Assembly (NCBI GenBank): GCA_012184525.1
Contig: WOFQ01000051.1
Location: forward strand, 62,001-126,000
DNA from: Xenoacremonium recifei
Lineage: Eukaryota; Ascomycota; Sordariomycetes; Hypocreales; Nectriaceae
Reading direction: 5' to 3'
Length of the DNA stretch: 64,000 bases
The notes beneath the pieces are model-generated. The model was not told the DNA's origin and searched no databases. It saw nothing but the letters and a program-made list of their open reading frames with translations. Positions 33,044-45,623 of this stretch are shown here, piece by piece. Position 1 is the stretch's first letter, and the number at the start of each line of letters is the position of its first letter. The position numbers were made by a program, and so were the translations under genes.

Positions 33044-33990
33044 GAGCTCTTGTGAGCATGCGTGTCCGATCTGGTCTGGTGCTTGTCTTTGGGTTTGCCT
33101 GCTGTTGTTTTGGTATCCTCAACGTTTTACATACCCCTTTTTGTCCTCTGGATCTTGCGAACAAAGCATCGTTAGAGTTTTGTGTGTGCCCTGAGTTACA
33201 CCTGATCATAAGAGCTTTCTCCCCTCTTCTATCATCCCCCCCTTTTTCTGGGTTCTCGTTCTCCTTTTATTCATCTCATCATGGCGAGGGAGCTGGGGGA
33301 GTTATTTCTCAATTCAAGCTTGAGCATCTCGTAGAGAGAAGACGGCGGATGACTGGTCCCTTTGAGGAAATGAAATTTTTTACATCAGACGGCATTATCT
33401 GTCTTGAACCTTGCGAGACTTATTCATCATAAATCAGGAGATCTAACACGAGATCTCACCCCGGCCAACAGCAGCTCGCTCGACGATGTCCCGAGGCCCC
33501 CAGTATGTGCCTGGTCCGGGCTTCACGCTCCAGGGTCTATCCCGCCCACGTCATCTCTAGACATTCAACTGCGTCACCGATATTTTTGTAGAACAGGCAA
33601 TGGAAAAGGTAAAAGGGCCGCTTAGAATGCCACTTTTGGAACTAAACATGGTAAGATACTTGACGTGATACATACAAGCGTTTCGTCTAGCTTTTCTCTT
33701 GGTGTTTTTGGGGGTTTGATATGCTTTTTCTACACAGAACCGAAGGGGACCATCGCCCGTCCCCCATGATAGCCCTCTTCGGCCTGAAGGTCGGAGGATG
33801 AAGAAGGGGGTGAGAAGACGGAACAAAGATGCGGAGGAAATTACAAAGAAAAACAACAAAAATCCTCGCTCCCCTTCTCAAGTCCCCCCTCTTCTCCTCC
33901 TACAGGAGCCACTGTCATTCGGACATGTCTCATATACTCTCGGATCTCTTTTGTGCCATGCCACAGTATTATCCAAACATAATGTTAGAC
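33044..33990. other. Intergenic, convergent 3' regions
   Basis: 0.95 kb between the tails of Hook (+) and ADK1 (-); T-rich and purine-rich tracts, no gene seen. Confidence 0.6.
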
Positions 33991-34962
<972 letters not shown>

Positions 34963-36870
34963 GGTTGCGAAGTTTTGCGACGCGGTAGAGCGAGATTCGG
35001 TATCAATTGGAGATGCAGAGGCGGCGGAAGCGCGGCGACGACGATGGCAGAGGGCGGACGGGAGGCGATTCGGGACGGGGAGAAGTACAGGAGGAGGAAG
35101 AGGAAGCCGAAGGTCCAGCAAAAAGTCGTCGAGGCGGGTCAGAGAGAGGACGAAATCTTGGTGCGTAGCCGGAGGATGGGAGGTTTTGGGGGAGAGCTCC
35201 CAGGCCGACGCTGATTGGTCGGGGCGCCGGCTGCGCGGTTCCAAGGGCGACTTGATAAGCTCACGCCAGCTCCGAGCGGCGGAGGTTCTATCGATACGCC
35301 CCTTTTTGGCTGTGGTTCGGATAGCGGCTTTTTTGTCGTCCCGGGGCCTCTGCTGGTTTGCTGGGAGAGATGCCTTATTGGGATGGGGAGATCCTTGGAG
35401 TTCATTAATCAAACTGTGTCTGTGAATTCCGAACAAGTGCAGAATTATGCATTTGAGTTATTCATCCGTGATTGAGTTGAATTGTTGCCATTTTGGCGAC
35501 TTGACGGCAACTTCCATGTTTGGAGCATCCCCGGCAAGCACCCCAAGTTGCTCCGTAGAAGCTTGGACGTGCCTTCCTTGGCCTTCTGTCTCTGCCGTTG
35601 GCGTCTCCGCCAGGCATTCAGCAGCCGCCAACGGTTCGTTCCTACAACGTTGCGATTCTCTCGCTGTCCGCCCTGGAATGGATTAATGGCCGATCTTTTC
35701 ATCACGTACACCTCGGGCCGCCGAGTGTCTTATTGCTGTTGTCTCTCTGTCTTGCAATGACATCGCCTTTCACCGACCACCCAACCGTTTCCTTCCCGCA
35801 GCCTGTCATCGATGATCCCAAGACGAACGACAGTCCTACGGATACTCTCCGAACGGCAGCCACATCTCGAAATAACCGGCCAATCACCACAACCCATCCC
35901 ATATGCCTAACCGCATTTCAAGATACATCCCACTGTCTGTCTCGGTCAGCAGGGCCGAGGCTCTTGACGGCCAACCTCCAGCGTCCATTGACCCGAAACA
36001 GGCACGGTTTCTCCAACAAACAAGCAGGATGCCTTTGTCAAGAATCGGTCTCGATGTCTTCTCCATCGCGTTTCTTCCCGTCTTCTATTCCCACTTGGCT
36101 CAAGCCTCAAATAACAGCTCGGAAATGGGCGTGCGTGCTTTCCAACCGGGCACAGGGCGTGGATATAGCCGGCACGAACACCATTGCCCAGCACTGTTAG
36201 TCTCCATCTTTCCGCCCTCTGCAACCTGCACTCAATCCCCTGGCCGCCGAGGTCCAATCTGTGGATACCTCCATGTTGGCGATTAACCAGACACCGAAGT
36301 ATAAGCCAAGTCAACCCGCCGTGAGTTGTCCGATTTAGTCCTCAATTCAACGTACCAACTTCATGGGAAACTCTCTCACGTTAGGGCTCTGTGGTCTTCC
36401 TTTGAGAGTCCACCATGTAACTCTCCATAACACCACTCATTTCGTGACGAATGTTCCGTACAAACAATGATGTCAACTGCGCGGAACTCACACCGCTGTC
36501 GAATCTCCCGAACCACTTACATTGTAGCTCAGTCCAAATGTCAGCACGCTGATGGCTCCGGGAGTTCAAGCCACTGTAATTTCTGTTTCATTGTGGCTGG
36601 TGAAAGCGGATCACGTGAACAGGCGCACCGTGGCGGAGGCTCGAGCTTTGGGCTAGAGCCAATCGGGAGCTACCACAAAGCTCTCCAACTACGAAGGCAG
36701 CCTCAGCAGTACGTAGACGCTGCGATCACAACCACATCCAACGCTGTGACATTCTGCCTCGGGCCTTTGCAACACCCATAATTCCTTGTATCCAACCCTC
36801 TTCTTTCTTCTACGGATTGTAATAGTTCCTTCTACCTCTCCGATATCGCCGCCCTCACCCTTTCTCGACG
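34963..36870. other. Divergent intergenic region
   Basis: 1.9 kb between ADK1 (-) and RPN8 (+). The longest open frame (35598-36200, +; first ATG at 35757) has no recognisable domain and biased composition, so I do not call it a gene. The RPN8 leader is pyrimidine-rich from about 36790. Confidence 0.5.
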
Positions 36871-38028
36871 ATGCCGACCACAACAGCGGAGACGCTCTCC
36901 CTCGTCACCAGAAACGTCTCCGTAGCGCCTCTCGTGCTTCTTTCCGCAGTCGACCACTACAACCGTACCGTACAGGGCAAGACCAAGCGTCGTGTTGTAG
37001 GAGTGCTGCTAGGTCAGAATGATGGCAAGAACGTGAGGGTGTCGAACAGTTTCGCTGGTAGGTTCTGTCGCAAACAGGCAGAGGTGTGCGAGGCAACTGG
37101 AAATACTGACCATGATCATGACAGTTCCGTTCGAGGAGGATGACAAAGACCCTTCAGTGTGGTTCCTGGACCATAACTACGTCGAGTCGATGAATGAGAT
37201 GTTCAAGAAGGTCAACGCGCGCGAGAAGTTGATAGGGTGGTACCACACAGGCCCCAAGCTGCGGGCATCAGATTTGGAGATCAACGAGCTGTTCAAGCGA
37301 TACACCCCTAACCCTCTGTTGGTTATTATTGATGTCCAACCGAAGGAGTCGGGTGTTCCAACGGATGCTTACTTTGCGGTGGAGGAAATCAAGGACGTAT
37401 GTTAACGACAACTATAAGAGATGGAAAGACAGTCTGCTAACCACGATATCAGGACGGTACCACTACTGCACGAACTTTCGTCCACACTCCTTCGATCATC
37501 GAGGCCGAGGAAGCAGAAGAGATCGGTGTTGAGCACCTGCTAAGAGACATTCGCGACGTCGCTGTCGGGACGCTTTCCACCCGAGTCACCAACCAACTGC
37601 AATCCCTCCAAGGCCTACATCTCCGTCTACGAGACATCGGCGCGTACCTGCAAAAGGTCCTCGATGGTCAACTACCTGTGAACCACGCCATCCTGGGCAA
37701 CCTCCAAGATGTCTTCAACCTACTGCCAAACCTCTCGACACCCAAGGGCGACGGCGACGGCAAGACGGGCGCCGGCGAGCTGTCATATGCGATGAGTATC
37801 AAGACCAACGACCAGCTCATGGCTATCTACCTAAGCAGTCTGATACGTGCCATTACGGCTTTCCATGACCTCATCGAGAACAAGATCCAGAACCGACAAC
37901 AGCAAGAGGAGAAGGAGGCGAAGAAGGACGAGGTCAACGGCAAGGACGAGAAGAAGGAAAATGGAGCTAGCGGTGAGGGCAAGGAGGGCGAGACCAAGGA
38001 CAAGGAGAGCAAGGAAGCCAAGAAATAA
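36871..38028 (+). CDS. RPN8: 26S proteasome lid subunit Rpn8 (MPN domain)
   Basis: Three exons, 36871-37057, 37125-37396 and 37453-38028; introns of 67 and 56 nt; 344 residues. The MPN domain starts at once ([30 protein letters not shown]) and continues through [20 protein letters not shown]. As in all Rpn8/PSMD7 proteins, the JAMM metal-binding His pair and Asp of Rpn11 are missing, so it is the structural partner of the Rpn11 deubiquitinase. The C-terminal helices end in a Lys/Glu-rich tail (about residues 300-344) that is longer than in yeast. The start is the first ATG after a pyrimidine-rich leader. Confidence 0.96.
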
Positions 38029-38337
38029 AGCACCGGAAAACGGAATTAGACGGGGAAGGCAGTGGCTTTTGAGAGGATGGTTCACGGCGTCTGGGAGGAT
38101 GCATCTCTGAGGCATAGATCTCGCTGGAGACGTGGGATGATGCCCTTGTACATTGAGCATATCATGTCGGATTACTAGGTTAGGGGGCGTGCGTGCGGAT
38201 AATGAAAACCGGCCAATGCCCTCATAAGTCATTGCTATTCTCGTGATTACAGATACCTAATTATTCCCACGTAAGACGTACTCCATACATTAATGGTGAT
38301 ACAAATTGCACATCCTTGAGCAAGGCAGACATTGATA
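38029..38337. other. Convergent 3' regions
   Basis: 309 bases between RPN8 (+) and the SWIM protein (-); 3' UTRs only as far as I can see. Confidence 0.6.
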
Positions 38338-38955
38338 TCATATGTCCGAGATGATGCCGGCCATTTCCTCCCTCGTCACAATTCTCTCGTGCAAGAACCC
38401 TCCCAGCATACCCGGCCACCTGTCCGCCAGCAAACAAGCGAGAAGATGTTTGCAGCAGGGCACGTCGTTAGCCAACGCACCGCTCCCGTCGAAGCTCGAA
38501 CCGCCGAATGACCAGCCCGCCACCTCGTCCTCTTTTGATTTATTTTGAGAATCAGAAGCCGTAAATGCAGGAAAAGCCTCTAACTTAAAGCTTGGACAGG
38601 AGCAATTCCACGGCTCGAGATGGACGAGATACCGCGTTGTCGAGGGCGGGGCGTGGCTGTGGCGGTTGCGGCGGGGGATAGTAGATGCAAGAGATTTGAC
38701 AAGGAACTTGTCGCTTGGGCTTTCATCTTCTGTGTTTGATTCAAGGCGTATGCGAGTGACGAGTTGGCGGTCGAGTAGGTCGAGGGCTGGGAGGAGGTGG
38801 TTTGGGAAGAGGACGTGGAGGGTGAGAAGGAGGTTGTGGTGAGATTCTGGGATTGATTGGAGAGGGGTAGGTGAAGGTTCTGGAGGGGAGGGGATTGATG
38901 TGAGTGATGTTATGAGGGCCGTGAGGATATGGCGGTTGGAAGGGAGATGCTCCAT
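38338..38955 (-). CDS. SWIM zinc-finger protein, possibly Sws1/Shu2-like
   Basis: A single exon of 205 residues. The C-terminal half has a SWIM-type metal site, CxCx(n)CxH: NCSCPSF, then after a variable, acidic linker CCKHLLACLLADRW. The N-terminal half is helical with no known motif. A short fungal protein built of a helical part plus one SWIM finger fits the Sws1/Shu2 group, which forms the Shu complex with Rad51 paralogues in homologous recombination, but SWIM fingers occur in other families too. The start is the ATG at 38953-38955; the gene lies tail-to-tail with RPN8. Confidence 0.7.
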   Translation of the reverse strand: MEHLPSNRHILTALITSLTSIPSPPEPSPTPLQSIPESHHNLLLTLHVLFPNHLLPALDLLDRQLVTRIRLESNTEDESPSDKFLVKSLASTIPRRNRHSHAPPSTTRYLVHLEPWNCSCPSFKLEAFPAFTASDSQNKSKEDEVAGWSFGGSSFDGSGALANDVPCCKHLLACLLADRWPGMLGGFLHERIVTREEMAGIISDI

Positions 38956-39276
38956 CTTGTGATTTGGAGCATCTTGAGGGATGCTGATTTTGATGTTTAG
39001 GCTGAGTTTGTTACTTGGAGCTCAAGGTGGAGGGGTAACTCCTATTAGGAGCTCGTACCTCACCTTGTACACACGGATTAGAACATCACATACCAGACTA
39101 GTAGTCAAAATCATCGAACAAGAGCGTTAGGCAAAGACTTTCAATTCCATTTTACATTTCCAAGATTTATTTTTCTTGACTTTTTCGCCTTGAGCGGCCT
39201 CATCTATCTAAAAACGCTTTCCACACTTTGATTTTCACAGATATTATACACTTCATCCTGACACCAATATACAACA
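38956..39276. other. Intergenic
   Basis: 321 bases between the SWIM gene and HEM13 (both -). It is AT-richer than its flanks and holds a promoter and a 3' UTR. Confidence 0.55.
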
Positions 39277-40564
39277 TTAAACCCACTCCTTGGGATCCTG
39301 GAGGACTTCCACAAGGCGCGCCTCCCTGCTCTTGGGCTCTGGCTCATACATGTACTTCCAGCCGGCCGTCAATGGCAGACTCATCAGGATGCTCTCCACA
39401 CGTGAGCCAGGAGTGTTGAGGCCAAAGGCCGTGCCGCGGTCGTGCACCAAGTTGAACTCGACGTACTTGCCGCGGCGGATCTGCTGCCAGTCCTTCTCCT
39501 TCTCTGTGTAGGGCATGTCCTTGCGCTTCTCGACGATGGGCACGTAGGACGGGATGAAGGACTTGAGGCAGTCCTGGATGAAGGCAAACGTGTTCTCCTG
39601 GTCGCGCTCGCTGTCGTCCAGGTCGTCGAAGAAGATGCCGCCAATACCACGGGCCTCACCACGGTGCTTGTTGTAGAAGTACTCGTCACACCACTTCTTG
39701 AAGCGCGCATAGTACGTCTTGTCGTGGGCGTCGCAAACGTCCTTGAGCGTCTTGTGGAAGTGAATGGCGTCCTCGTCGAACAAGTACGAGGGTGTCAGAT
39801 CGCTACCGCCGCCGAACCACCAGGCTTGTGAGGTGCCGTCGGGGTTGGCCGTCTCGAAGTATCGGTAGTTGAGATGGACGGTGGGCGCCATGGGGTTGTA
39901 GGGGTGCAGCACCATGCTCAGGCCCGCGGCGAAGAAGTCGAGCGACTCAACATTGGGGTCGAGGGTCTTGTGGTTGGCGCGCATCTTGGCAATCGCAGGC
40001 TTGGGGAGCGAGCCGTAGACGACGCTGACACCGACACCGGCCTTCTCGAAGACATTGCCTTCTTGGAGGACGCAGGTCAGGCCGCCACCACCGTTGGGGC
40101 GCTCCCATTCGTCCTTGCGGAACTTCTTGCCATCGACTCGTTCGAGCTCCTGGACGATCAACTGCTGCTGTTCCTTGATGAACTTCTCCATGCGCAGGCG
40201 CATCGGCGAGTCATCGCTGACACCGGACTCGCGCTTCTTCTGAGCGTCGAGGTTGGCGAGGGTAGCCGCATCGAGATTGGCAGCGTCGAAGGACTCCTAG
40301 AAGAGCCCAAGTCAGCAATTGGTCTCATGAGACCCGAATTGGAGGCAGAATTACCATCTTGAAGGCCAGGGGGGCTGCGATGCCGAGAGCGGCGGCTGCA
40401 AACCAGAGGGGCAGAGAGCCGCGCGAAGCCGAGCTCCCAGAGGATCCAGACGAGGTTGAAGTCGACAACCAGCGTCGCGAGGACTTCAATTGGCTCTGGA
40501 ACAGACGTGTAGAGGGTGATGAGATTTGCGCAGCCAGGCGCTGAGCTCCCCGTCTGGCGGCCAT
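39277..40564 (-). CDS. HEM13: Coproporphyrinogen III oxidase, oxygen-dependent
   Basis: Two exons on the minus strand, 40564-40355 and 40296-39277, with a 58-nt GTAATT...TCTAG intron in phase 0; 409 residues. The catalytic domain is complete: [46 protein letters not shown], the [13 protein letters not shown] loop and [20 protein letters not shown]. Exon 1 encodes an Arg/Ser-rich presequence followed by a hydrophobic segment ([18 protein letters not shown]), which suggests mitochondrial import with a membrane anchor, unlike the cytosolic yeast enzyme. It converts coproporphyrinogen III to protoporphyrinogen IX in heme synthesis. Confidence 0.95.
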
Positions 40565-41965
40565 GGCCTATATATCCCGACTGGCCCCCAGGGCAGTCGA
40601 CAGCTCTCCAAAAGGATTTTACGAAACAGGCACGGTGAGTGGTTCTATCGGAGCAGCATGAGGCCACTGCGCTTCCGAAGGGCAGCGGTCAGGCCCGGTC
40701 TTGACTCGGGTGATGGTCAGAATCGAATGTTTGTCGATTGGTCTTTTCCACGGGAGCTGGTTGGGGAATCTCGGCCCTTTGTATTTGGTACTCTCAGCCC
40801 ACTTTGACGGCAGTTGGGGACTTTTGGGGCCTTCAGTAGGACCGCTCCGACCCGATCCATCGCGACGTCAGCTGTCGGCGCACGTGCTGGCAGGAACTGT
40901 CGGAGAGGGAATATTGTTACTCCGAAGACAGTGCGTGGGAGCTCTCCTTCCGCACTGCTGGTGGACCTCAGGGAATGGCGGCTGCAGGTCATGAAGCATC
41001 AGTCCCGAGAACGTATCATCAAGCTCCTGGCCACACCCGTCTAGCTCAAGGCCAAATCCTCACCGGCTGACCCGGATGGACACTTCCAGCCTCTGATTCA
41101 GAGGCGTCTGTCTGTATTGATCGAGTCATCACCGACTGGTTGGCAGCGATGCCATTTTCGAGAGCCAGGCGGCGAAAGATCCAAGACTCGAGCCCCTGGA
41201 GCTCCAGCGCTTACTTGCAGCCCGCTACCCCTGTCCCTTTGTTCTCTGGGATCCACGGGCGCCCATCCCTTCGGAGCTCCTGGGCGCATTACCAAGCCAC
41301 CGCATTTCTAATACTTGCTGGGAGCTTCAGGATGGATTCGACGGCCGTTATCTTATCTGAAATGAATGGATGCGCACCCAGCCGTCCCACTGATATGCCC
41401 GTCATCAAAGCAAATAATTGCCTGTGATGGGCGCCATTTGCCTGCAAACGACTGAATGCAGCCCCCGTGACGGCACAGTGTGCACAGTGTGAAAAGCCAA
41501 GGCGTCCGCAGGGCTGCCCAGTGGGCTCTTGTGATTCACCAGTCGTCCTGGCGCTAGGCCGTCTTGGGCATAGCTACCTGACCCCGCGCCGCTCTGTGGC
41601 TGTCACCTCCCCTCCCAGGCCGCCTGGCTGCCTGCCAGCTCGCCGCCAAGGTACATCCCGCCCGCGCCTGCCCTGCAGCCTCCGCCACCGCTCCTCCCTC
41701 CTGCCTCCGCGGCCAGTGTGACCTGCTCCTGCCTCAGCTGTCCACGCACCTTCTTCTGACTGACGCAGACCGGCAGCAACCTAAACCCTTTCTTTTCTCC
41801 CCTCCTCTTCAAACCCATCGTTCTTTTCCTTTCCCACCCTCAACACCATCGTATTTCCAGCTTTCAACCGCTTTCATCGTCGTTCTCGACCTCCCGGCTT
41901 TTAGTCGTATCACCCTGCCCGACCTTATCAATCAAACGTCATCGACACCACCCACCACCGCCATT
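40565..41965. other. Divergent intergenic region
   Basis: 1.4 kb between HEM13 (-) and ATG8 (+). The last 250 bases are strongly pyrimidine-rich, as expected for the ATG8 leader. No gene is apparent. Confidence 0.55.
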
Positions 41966-42551
41966 ATGCGCAGCAAGTTCAAGGACGAGCACCCCTTCGA
42001 GAAGCGCAAGGCTGAGGCCGAGCGCATCCGCCAGAAGTACTCTGATCGCATTCCCGTAAGTTGATTTCTCGTCTCTTTGCCCGACGCGCATCTCTGGGAG
42101 ACGCATCCGGCTGCACGCGGCGGGGTCACCGCCTCCAGGCTGCATGCACATCGCGGTCGCAGCTCTCTTCGTTCCAGGTCGCATCACCACCTCTAAGAGA
42201 ACCTTTATGGCTAACCAAGCTGTCAACAGGTTATTTGCGAGAAGGTCGAGAAGAGCGACATCGCCACGATCGACAAGAAGAAGTACTTGGTTCCCGCAGA
42301 CCTTACCGTAGGCCAGTTCGTCTACGTTATCCGCAAGCGAATCAAGCTCTCGCCTGAGAAGGCTATCTTCATCTTTGTCGATGAAGTCCTCCCCCCGACT
42401 GCCGCTCTGATGAGCAGCATTTACGAGGAGCACAAGGACGAGGATGGGTACGTTGCAGCCTACCCCTTCGAGAAATAATTAGTAACTGACTCGGTGTTAT
42501 AGCTTTCTTTACATCACGTACTCGGGCGAGAACACCTTCGGTACTGCCTGA
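41966..42551 (+). CDS. ATG8: Autophagy ubiquitin-like protein Atg8
   Basis: Three exons, 41966-42055, 42230-42447 and 42503-42551; introns of 174 and 55 nt; 118 residues. It begins [20 protein letters not shown] and shows the ubiquitin-like core ([40 protein letters not shown]). It ends SGENTFGTA, so Gly116 would be exposed by Atg4 removing only two residues (Thr-Ala), and then conjugated to phosphatidylethanolamine. It drives phagophore expansion and cargo capture. The first intron is long for this region, with a GCTAACC branch site. Confidence 0.97.
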
Positions 42552-43391
42552 GTCTTGCTTGACCAGCCATCCACGTATCATGTCGACAATGATGTAGGCG
42601 TTTCGGTCTTGATTTTGGGTGAATTTGCTCCGTCGGAGGAACTGTTTGGGAACTGTGATATTATGGCTTGAGTCCATGCCTTTGGCACGCAATAGAAGAC
42701 TTCTGTCTGTTCTGGCAGCGATGACGGATTTGATTCGTCCTCCCATTGGCCTGGATACCACGTGAACCTGGAGATGACGACGTGAAAGGCAACCAAGCGT
42801 GCGGGAAGTTGGCATGACAAGTTTTGGAACAACTCAGCTCTGAACGCCAACTGTTTTCTTCGGGACGACGACCTGGGGAGCGCCTGAACATGCTACCCGC
42901 GCATGCGGCCCCCCTCAGCCGTATCCCCTCGGTGTTGCTTGAGTGGCTGATGGTACGAACTACACGAGATAATAGCATCGTCTGTCTTTGGGCCAGAAGT
43001 TTTACCTTCAAAGGCAAGGAATAGTATCAAGTTTCTCCGTTATCTATGTTGAATAGACAAAGTGACTGCAGCTACATCTCATAATCAGGTACAAATCTTG
43101 GGTCGCATCAAGCCCATCATGACAATCTGGATGCTCTCTCAAACCCTCCCCGCAAGAACCCTTCATCTCTCCTCCCATCACCCCTCCCCGAAATCACTCC
43201 GTTCGCCACAACATACAGCAGAGTGTAGACAGCCAACAGCGGTATAGGCGGTTCTGGATGGTGGTACTGATGCTGCTGTCGCTGCTCCATCGAGAGACCG
43301 GCGGATTCACTTCCATGGGCCAGTTGTCAGAGGTATTCGGACGACTGAAGCCGCGAAAGCTGCTGAACCTGCTGTTGGCTGGTGTGTAGCT
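42552..43391. other. Convergent 3' regions
   Basis: 0.84 kb between ATG8 (+) and the acidic unknown (-). Minus-strand ORFs at 42369-42815 and 42661-43017 are shadows or chance frames. Confidence 0.55.
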
Positions 43392-43907
43392 CTACTGGAC
43401 ACTCTCGGGGCCGTGGAAGTGGTAGTGGTAGTGGTTGACGGTGGTGTTGTCGTTGCTCTGCGTGTTGCTCTGCGTGTTGCTCTGCATGTTGTTCTGTGTG
43501 TCGCCGGAGTAGTGCGAGTCCTCATCGGTGAACAGGCTCTCGTCGAAGTCATGATACGGCTCATAATTAGGCTCTTGGTAAGATCCCCAATCGGAATCAT
43601 CTCTCTCCTCATTTTCGGAGTTCTCTTCATGCCCTTCCTCTTCCCCACCATCGCCCTCGCTCTCTTCAGACTCGCCATAGTCTATGTTCCAGGTCTGATC
43701 GTCATAATCGTCGTCGCAAAGCTCGGGGTGGCCGGGACAGTTGGCTTGACAGGCTGCTCCACTGGCGCAGTTGGAATACTGGTGGTCGTTGGAGGCATCT
43801 GGCTTCCAGCCGTTGTTCCGGTCGTAGTGGTTGAGGCCGGTCTCGTCGACGGGGCAGCCATGCTTGTCGCAAGCAGGTTCGTCGAAGATGCTTCTCTGGC
43901 GAGGCAT
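43392..43907 (-). CDS. Unrecognised acidic protein with Cys/His N-terminus
   Basis: Open frame of 171 residues from the ATG at 43905-43907 (MPRQRSIFDEPACDKHGCP). The first 60 residues hold spaced Cys and His (CDKHGC, SNCASGAACQANCPGHPELC). The middle is very acidic (ESEESEGDGGEEEGHEE). Then come a QSNT repeat (three copies) and a His/Tyr-rich end (HYHYHFHG). I do not recognise a family. The frame is open further upstream, but that part translates a CA-repeat leader and has only one distant ATG-like start, so I chose the internal ATG. The composition is unusual enough that it could be a short secreted-free, fast-evolving lineage gene. Confidence 0.55.
   Translation of the reverse strand: MPRQRSIFDEPACDKHGCPVDETGLNHYDRNNGWKPDASNDHQYSNCASGAACQANCPGHPELCDDDYDDQTWNIDYGESEESEGDGGEEEGHEENSENEERDDSDWGSYQEPNYEPYHDFDESLFTDEDSHYSGDTQNNMQSNTQSNTQSNDNTTVNHYHYHFHGPESVQ
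43451..43500 (-). repeat. 12-bp coding repeat (QSNT)
   Basis: Tandem copies of a 12-base unit, GTTGCTCTGCGT on the plus strand, with some variants. They encode Gln-Ser-Asn-Thr repeats of the acidic protein. Confidence 0.8.
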
Positions 43908-44850
43908 GATCAAGTGCGAATGAAGAATGTCAATAGGTATGAGGGGTTCCGTCAACAGGATACTGGTGTTGAGGCCGAAGTTGATGTGTATGAGTGTTGG
44001 TGTGTTGGTGTGTATGTGTGTGCGTGTGTGTGTGTGCATAAGGGTGTTGATGTGTTATGAGGGACAATTCTGAGGATGGAGGGAAACGTGATGGGCATAT
44101 ATACACCTAAGATCTCTACGTCTTGGCTGACAATTCACGATGCCGCCATTGAGGAGTGTCCATGAAGCGTGAGTATCTTTGTTGAAGCTCACGTCCGTAA
44201 AGGAAGCCATTCACGCGACGTTGTGCAGTCACCCGGCAGACAAGGCCTGATCCAACGGATCAGTTACAGATGACTGCTTGGATCAAAGACTAGTTACTGT
44301 GAAGGCTAAAAGGCACTTGAAACTGGAGATGTGCGAACTCTGTATGGTCAAAAGCAGGACTCAGATGCATTAGTCGGTGACGATGCATTTAGACCAAGTG
44401 CCAGCTGGACAACATGGGGACAAAGATCTCAGGATGAGATGCAGATGCCGCATGAACTACGGTCGAATGACGGGATGCCAGCTGTCAAACCCTTTCTTCT
44501 TTGACGGCTACAAGAATGAAAGGAATTCAGTTGTAAACGCAGAAGCAAAGGATTCAATGATCACAGTATGCTGTAATAATTTCGGGAGAGGGAAAATCGT
44601 TCAAATGCAGAATGAATATTGATATGTGAAAGAACACGCCTTGTTGGTCTGCGATACGTCTTTCAAGTGCAACCAACACCATGCATGGCCCAGTTCTGGG
44701 CCAACAGTTGGGCAGACTTCTAAATCTCAACCAACCAGACGTGAATACCAGGGTTGTATTAGGTCTCTCGCATGGCCTTCTTCATATTGGCTGATTTTGA
44801 AACTCATGCGTGAAAGCAGATGCGGGAGGCCCCCCAGCCTGCCTGGTAAA
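43908..44850. other. Divergent intergenic region
   Basis: 0.94 kb between the acidic unknown (-) and the IFI6/27-like gene (+). A TATATA element at 44098-44103 lies about 190 bp before the minus-strand gene. A 81-codon plus ORF at 44377-44622 has no recognisable feature. Confidence 0.45.
43998..44036 (+). repeat. TG/CA dinucleotide repeat
   Basis: A near-perfect TG tract in the presumed 5' leader of the acidic protein gene (CA on its sense strand). Confidence 0.9.
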
Positions 44851-45623
44851 ATGTCAGCATTGCCATCTCCGTTCCCCAAGCCCAACTCTGCCAGCTTCAC
44901 CAGAGAAACCACGACAGCACATTCAGAAACTGCGGTGAATTTTCAAGAAAAAACAGCGATGCATTGCCTCAGCACCCTCCTCAATTGCCTGACAGGTAAC
45001 GACGCCGTCGCCTACGAGCGCCTCGAAACACTACGGGACGAAAAGACGGCCATCATCATGGAGCAGCCCGCTCTGAAGCGCGACTTCAAAAACAGCTACG
45101 GGAACAACGACGACGAATTACGATCTGCAGATTCCTTCGTGGAGATGTTGCGCACTCTTGAGTGCGACCTGGAAGCGCACGATCCGCGCTCTGACGATAA
45201 TTACACATCTAAGAAGTCCTGGAGCGAGCTCGCTGCTGAGCACATCCTCGCAGGCATCAAGAAGTTAGTCAAGAACAGCGAAAAGATGGGCAAGACGATG
45301 AAGCAGGCGCTGGGAAAGGCTGTCTCCGCTGCGGTCGGGTTCGCGAAGGATCATCCGGTGTTTGTGACTGTTATCGCATTGGGCATGCTGGTCCTTCTCG
45401 CACCTTGGGTCCTCGAAGTCTTGGGATTCGCAGAAGAGGGGCCCGTCCTTGGTAAGTTGATGGATGACCTTGCCCTTCATATAAGATGAAAGACATGATG
45501 CTGATGATGTTTCTAGGCAGTTTCGCTGCCAGATGGATGAGCAGCATTGCTCGATCGCAGGGCGGAGTGTCTAAGGGCTCGCTCTACGCCTTTCTCCAGC
45601 GACTTGGCATGACATGGGCGTAA
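44851..45623 (+). CDS. IFI6/IFI27 (ISG12)-like membrane protein
   Basis: Two exons, 44851-45451 and 45517-45623, with a 65-nt GTAAGT...TTCTAG intron in phase 1; 235 residues from the chosen ATG. The C-terminal third is the conserved part: amphipathic helix (LGKAVSAAVGFAKDHP), a strong hydrophobic segment (VFVTVIALGMLVLLAPWVLE), GFAEEGPVLGSFAARWMSS across the splice, and SKGSLYAFLQRLGM. This is the glycine-rich small membrane domain shared by animal interferon-inducible IFI6/IFI27 and a fungal expansion. In animals such proteins affect mitochondrial membranes and cell death; the fungal role is unknown. The start could instead be the ATG at 44959 (199 residues). Confidence 0.72.

Noticed and set aside
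35598..36200. 200-codon plus ORF between ADK1 and RPN8
   Set aside because: Starts without ATG for its first 53 codons, has biased composition and no domain; could still be a small gene but support is lacking.
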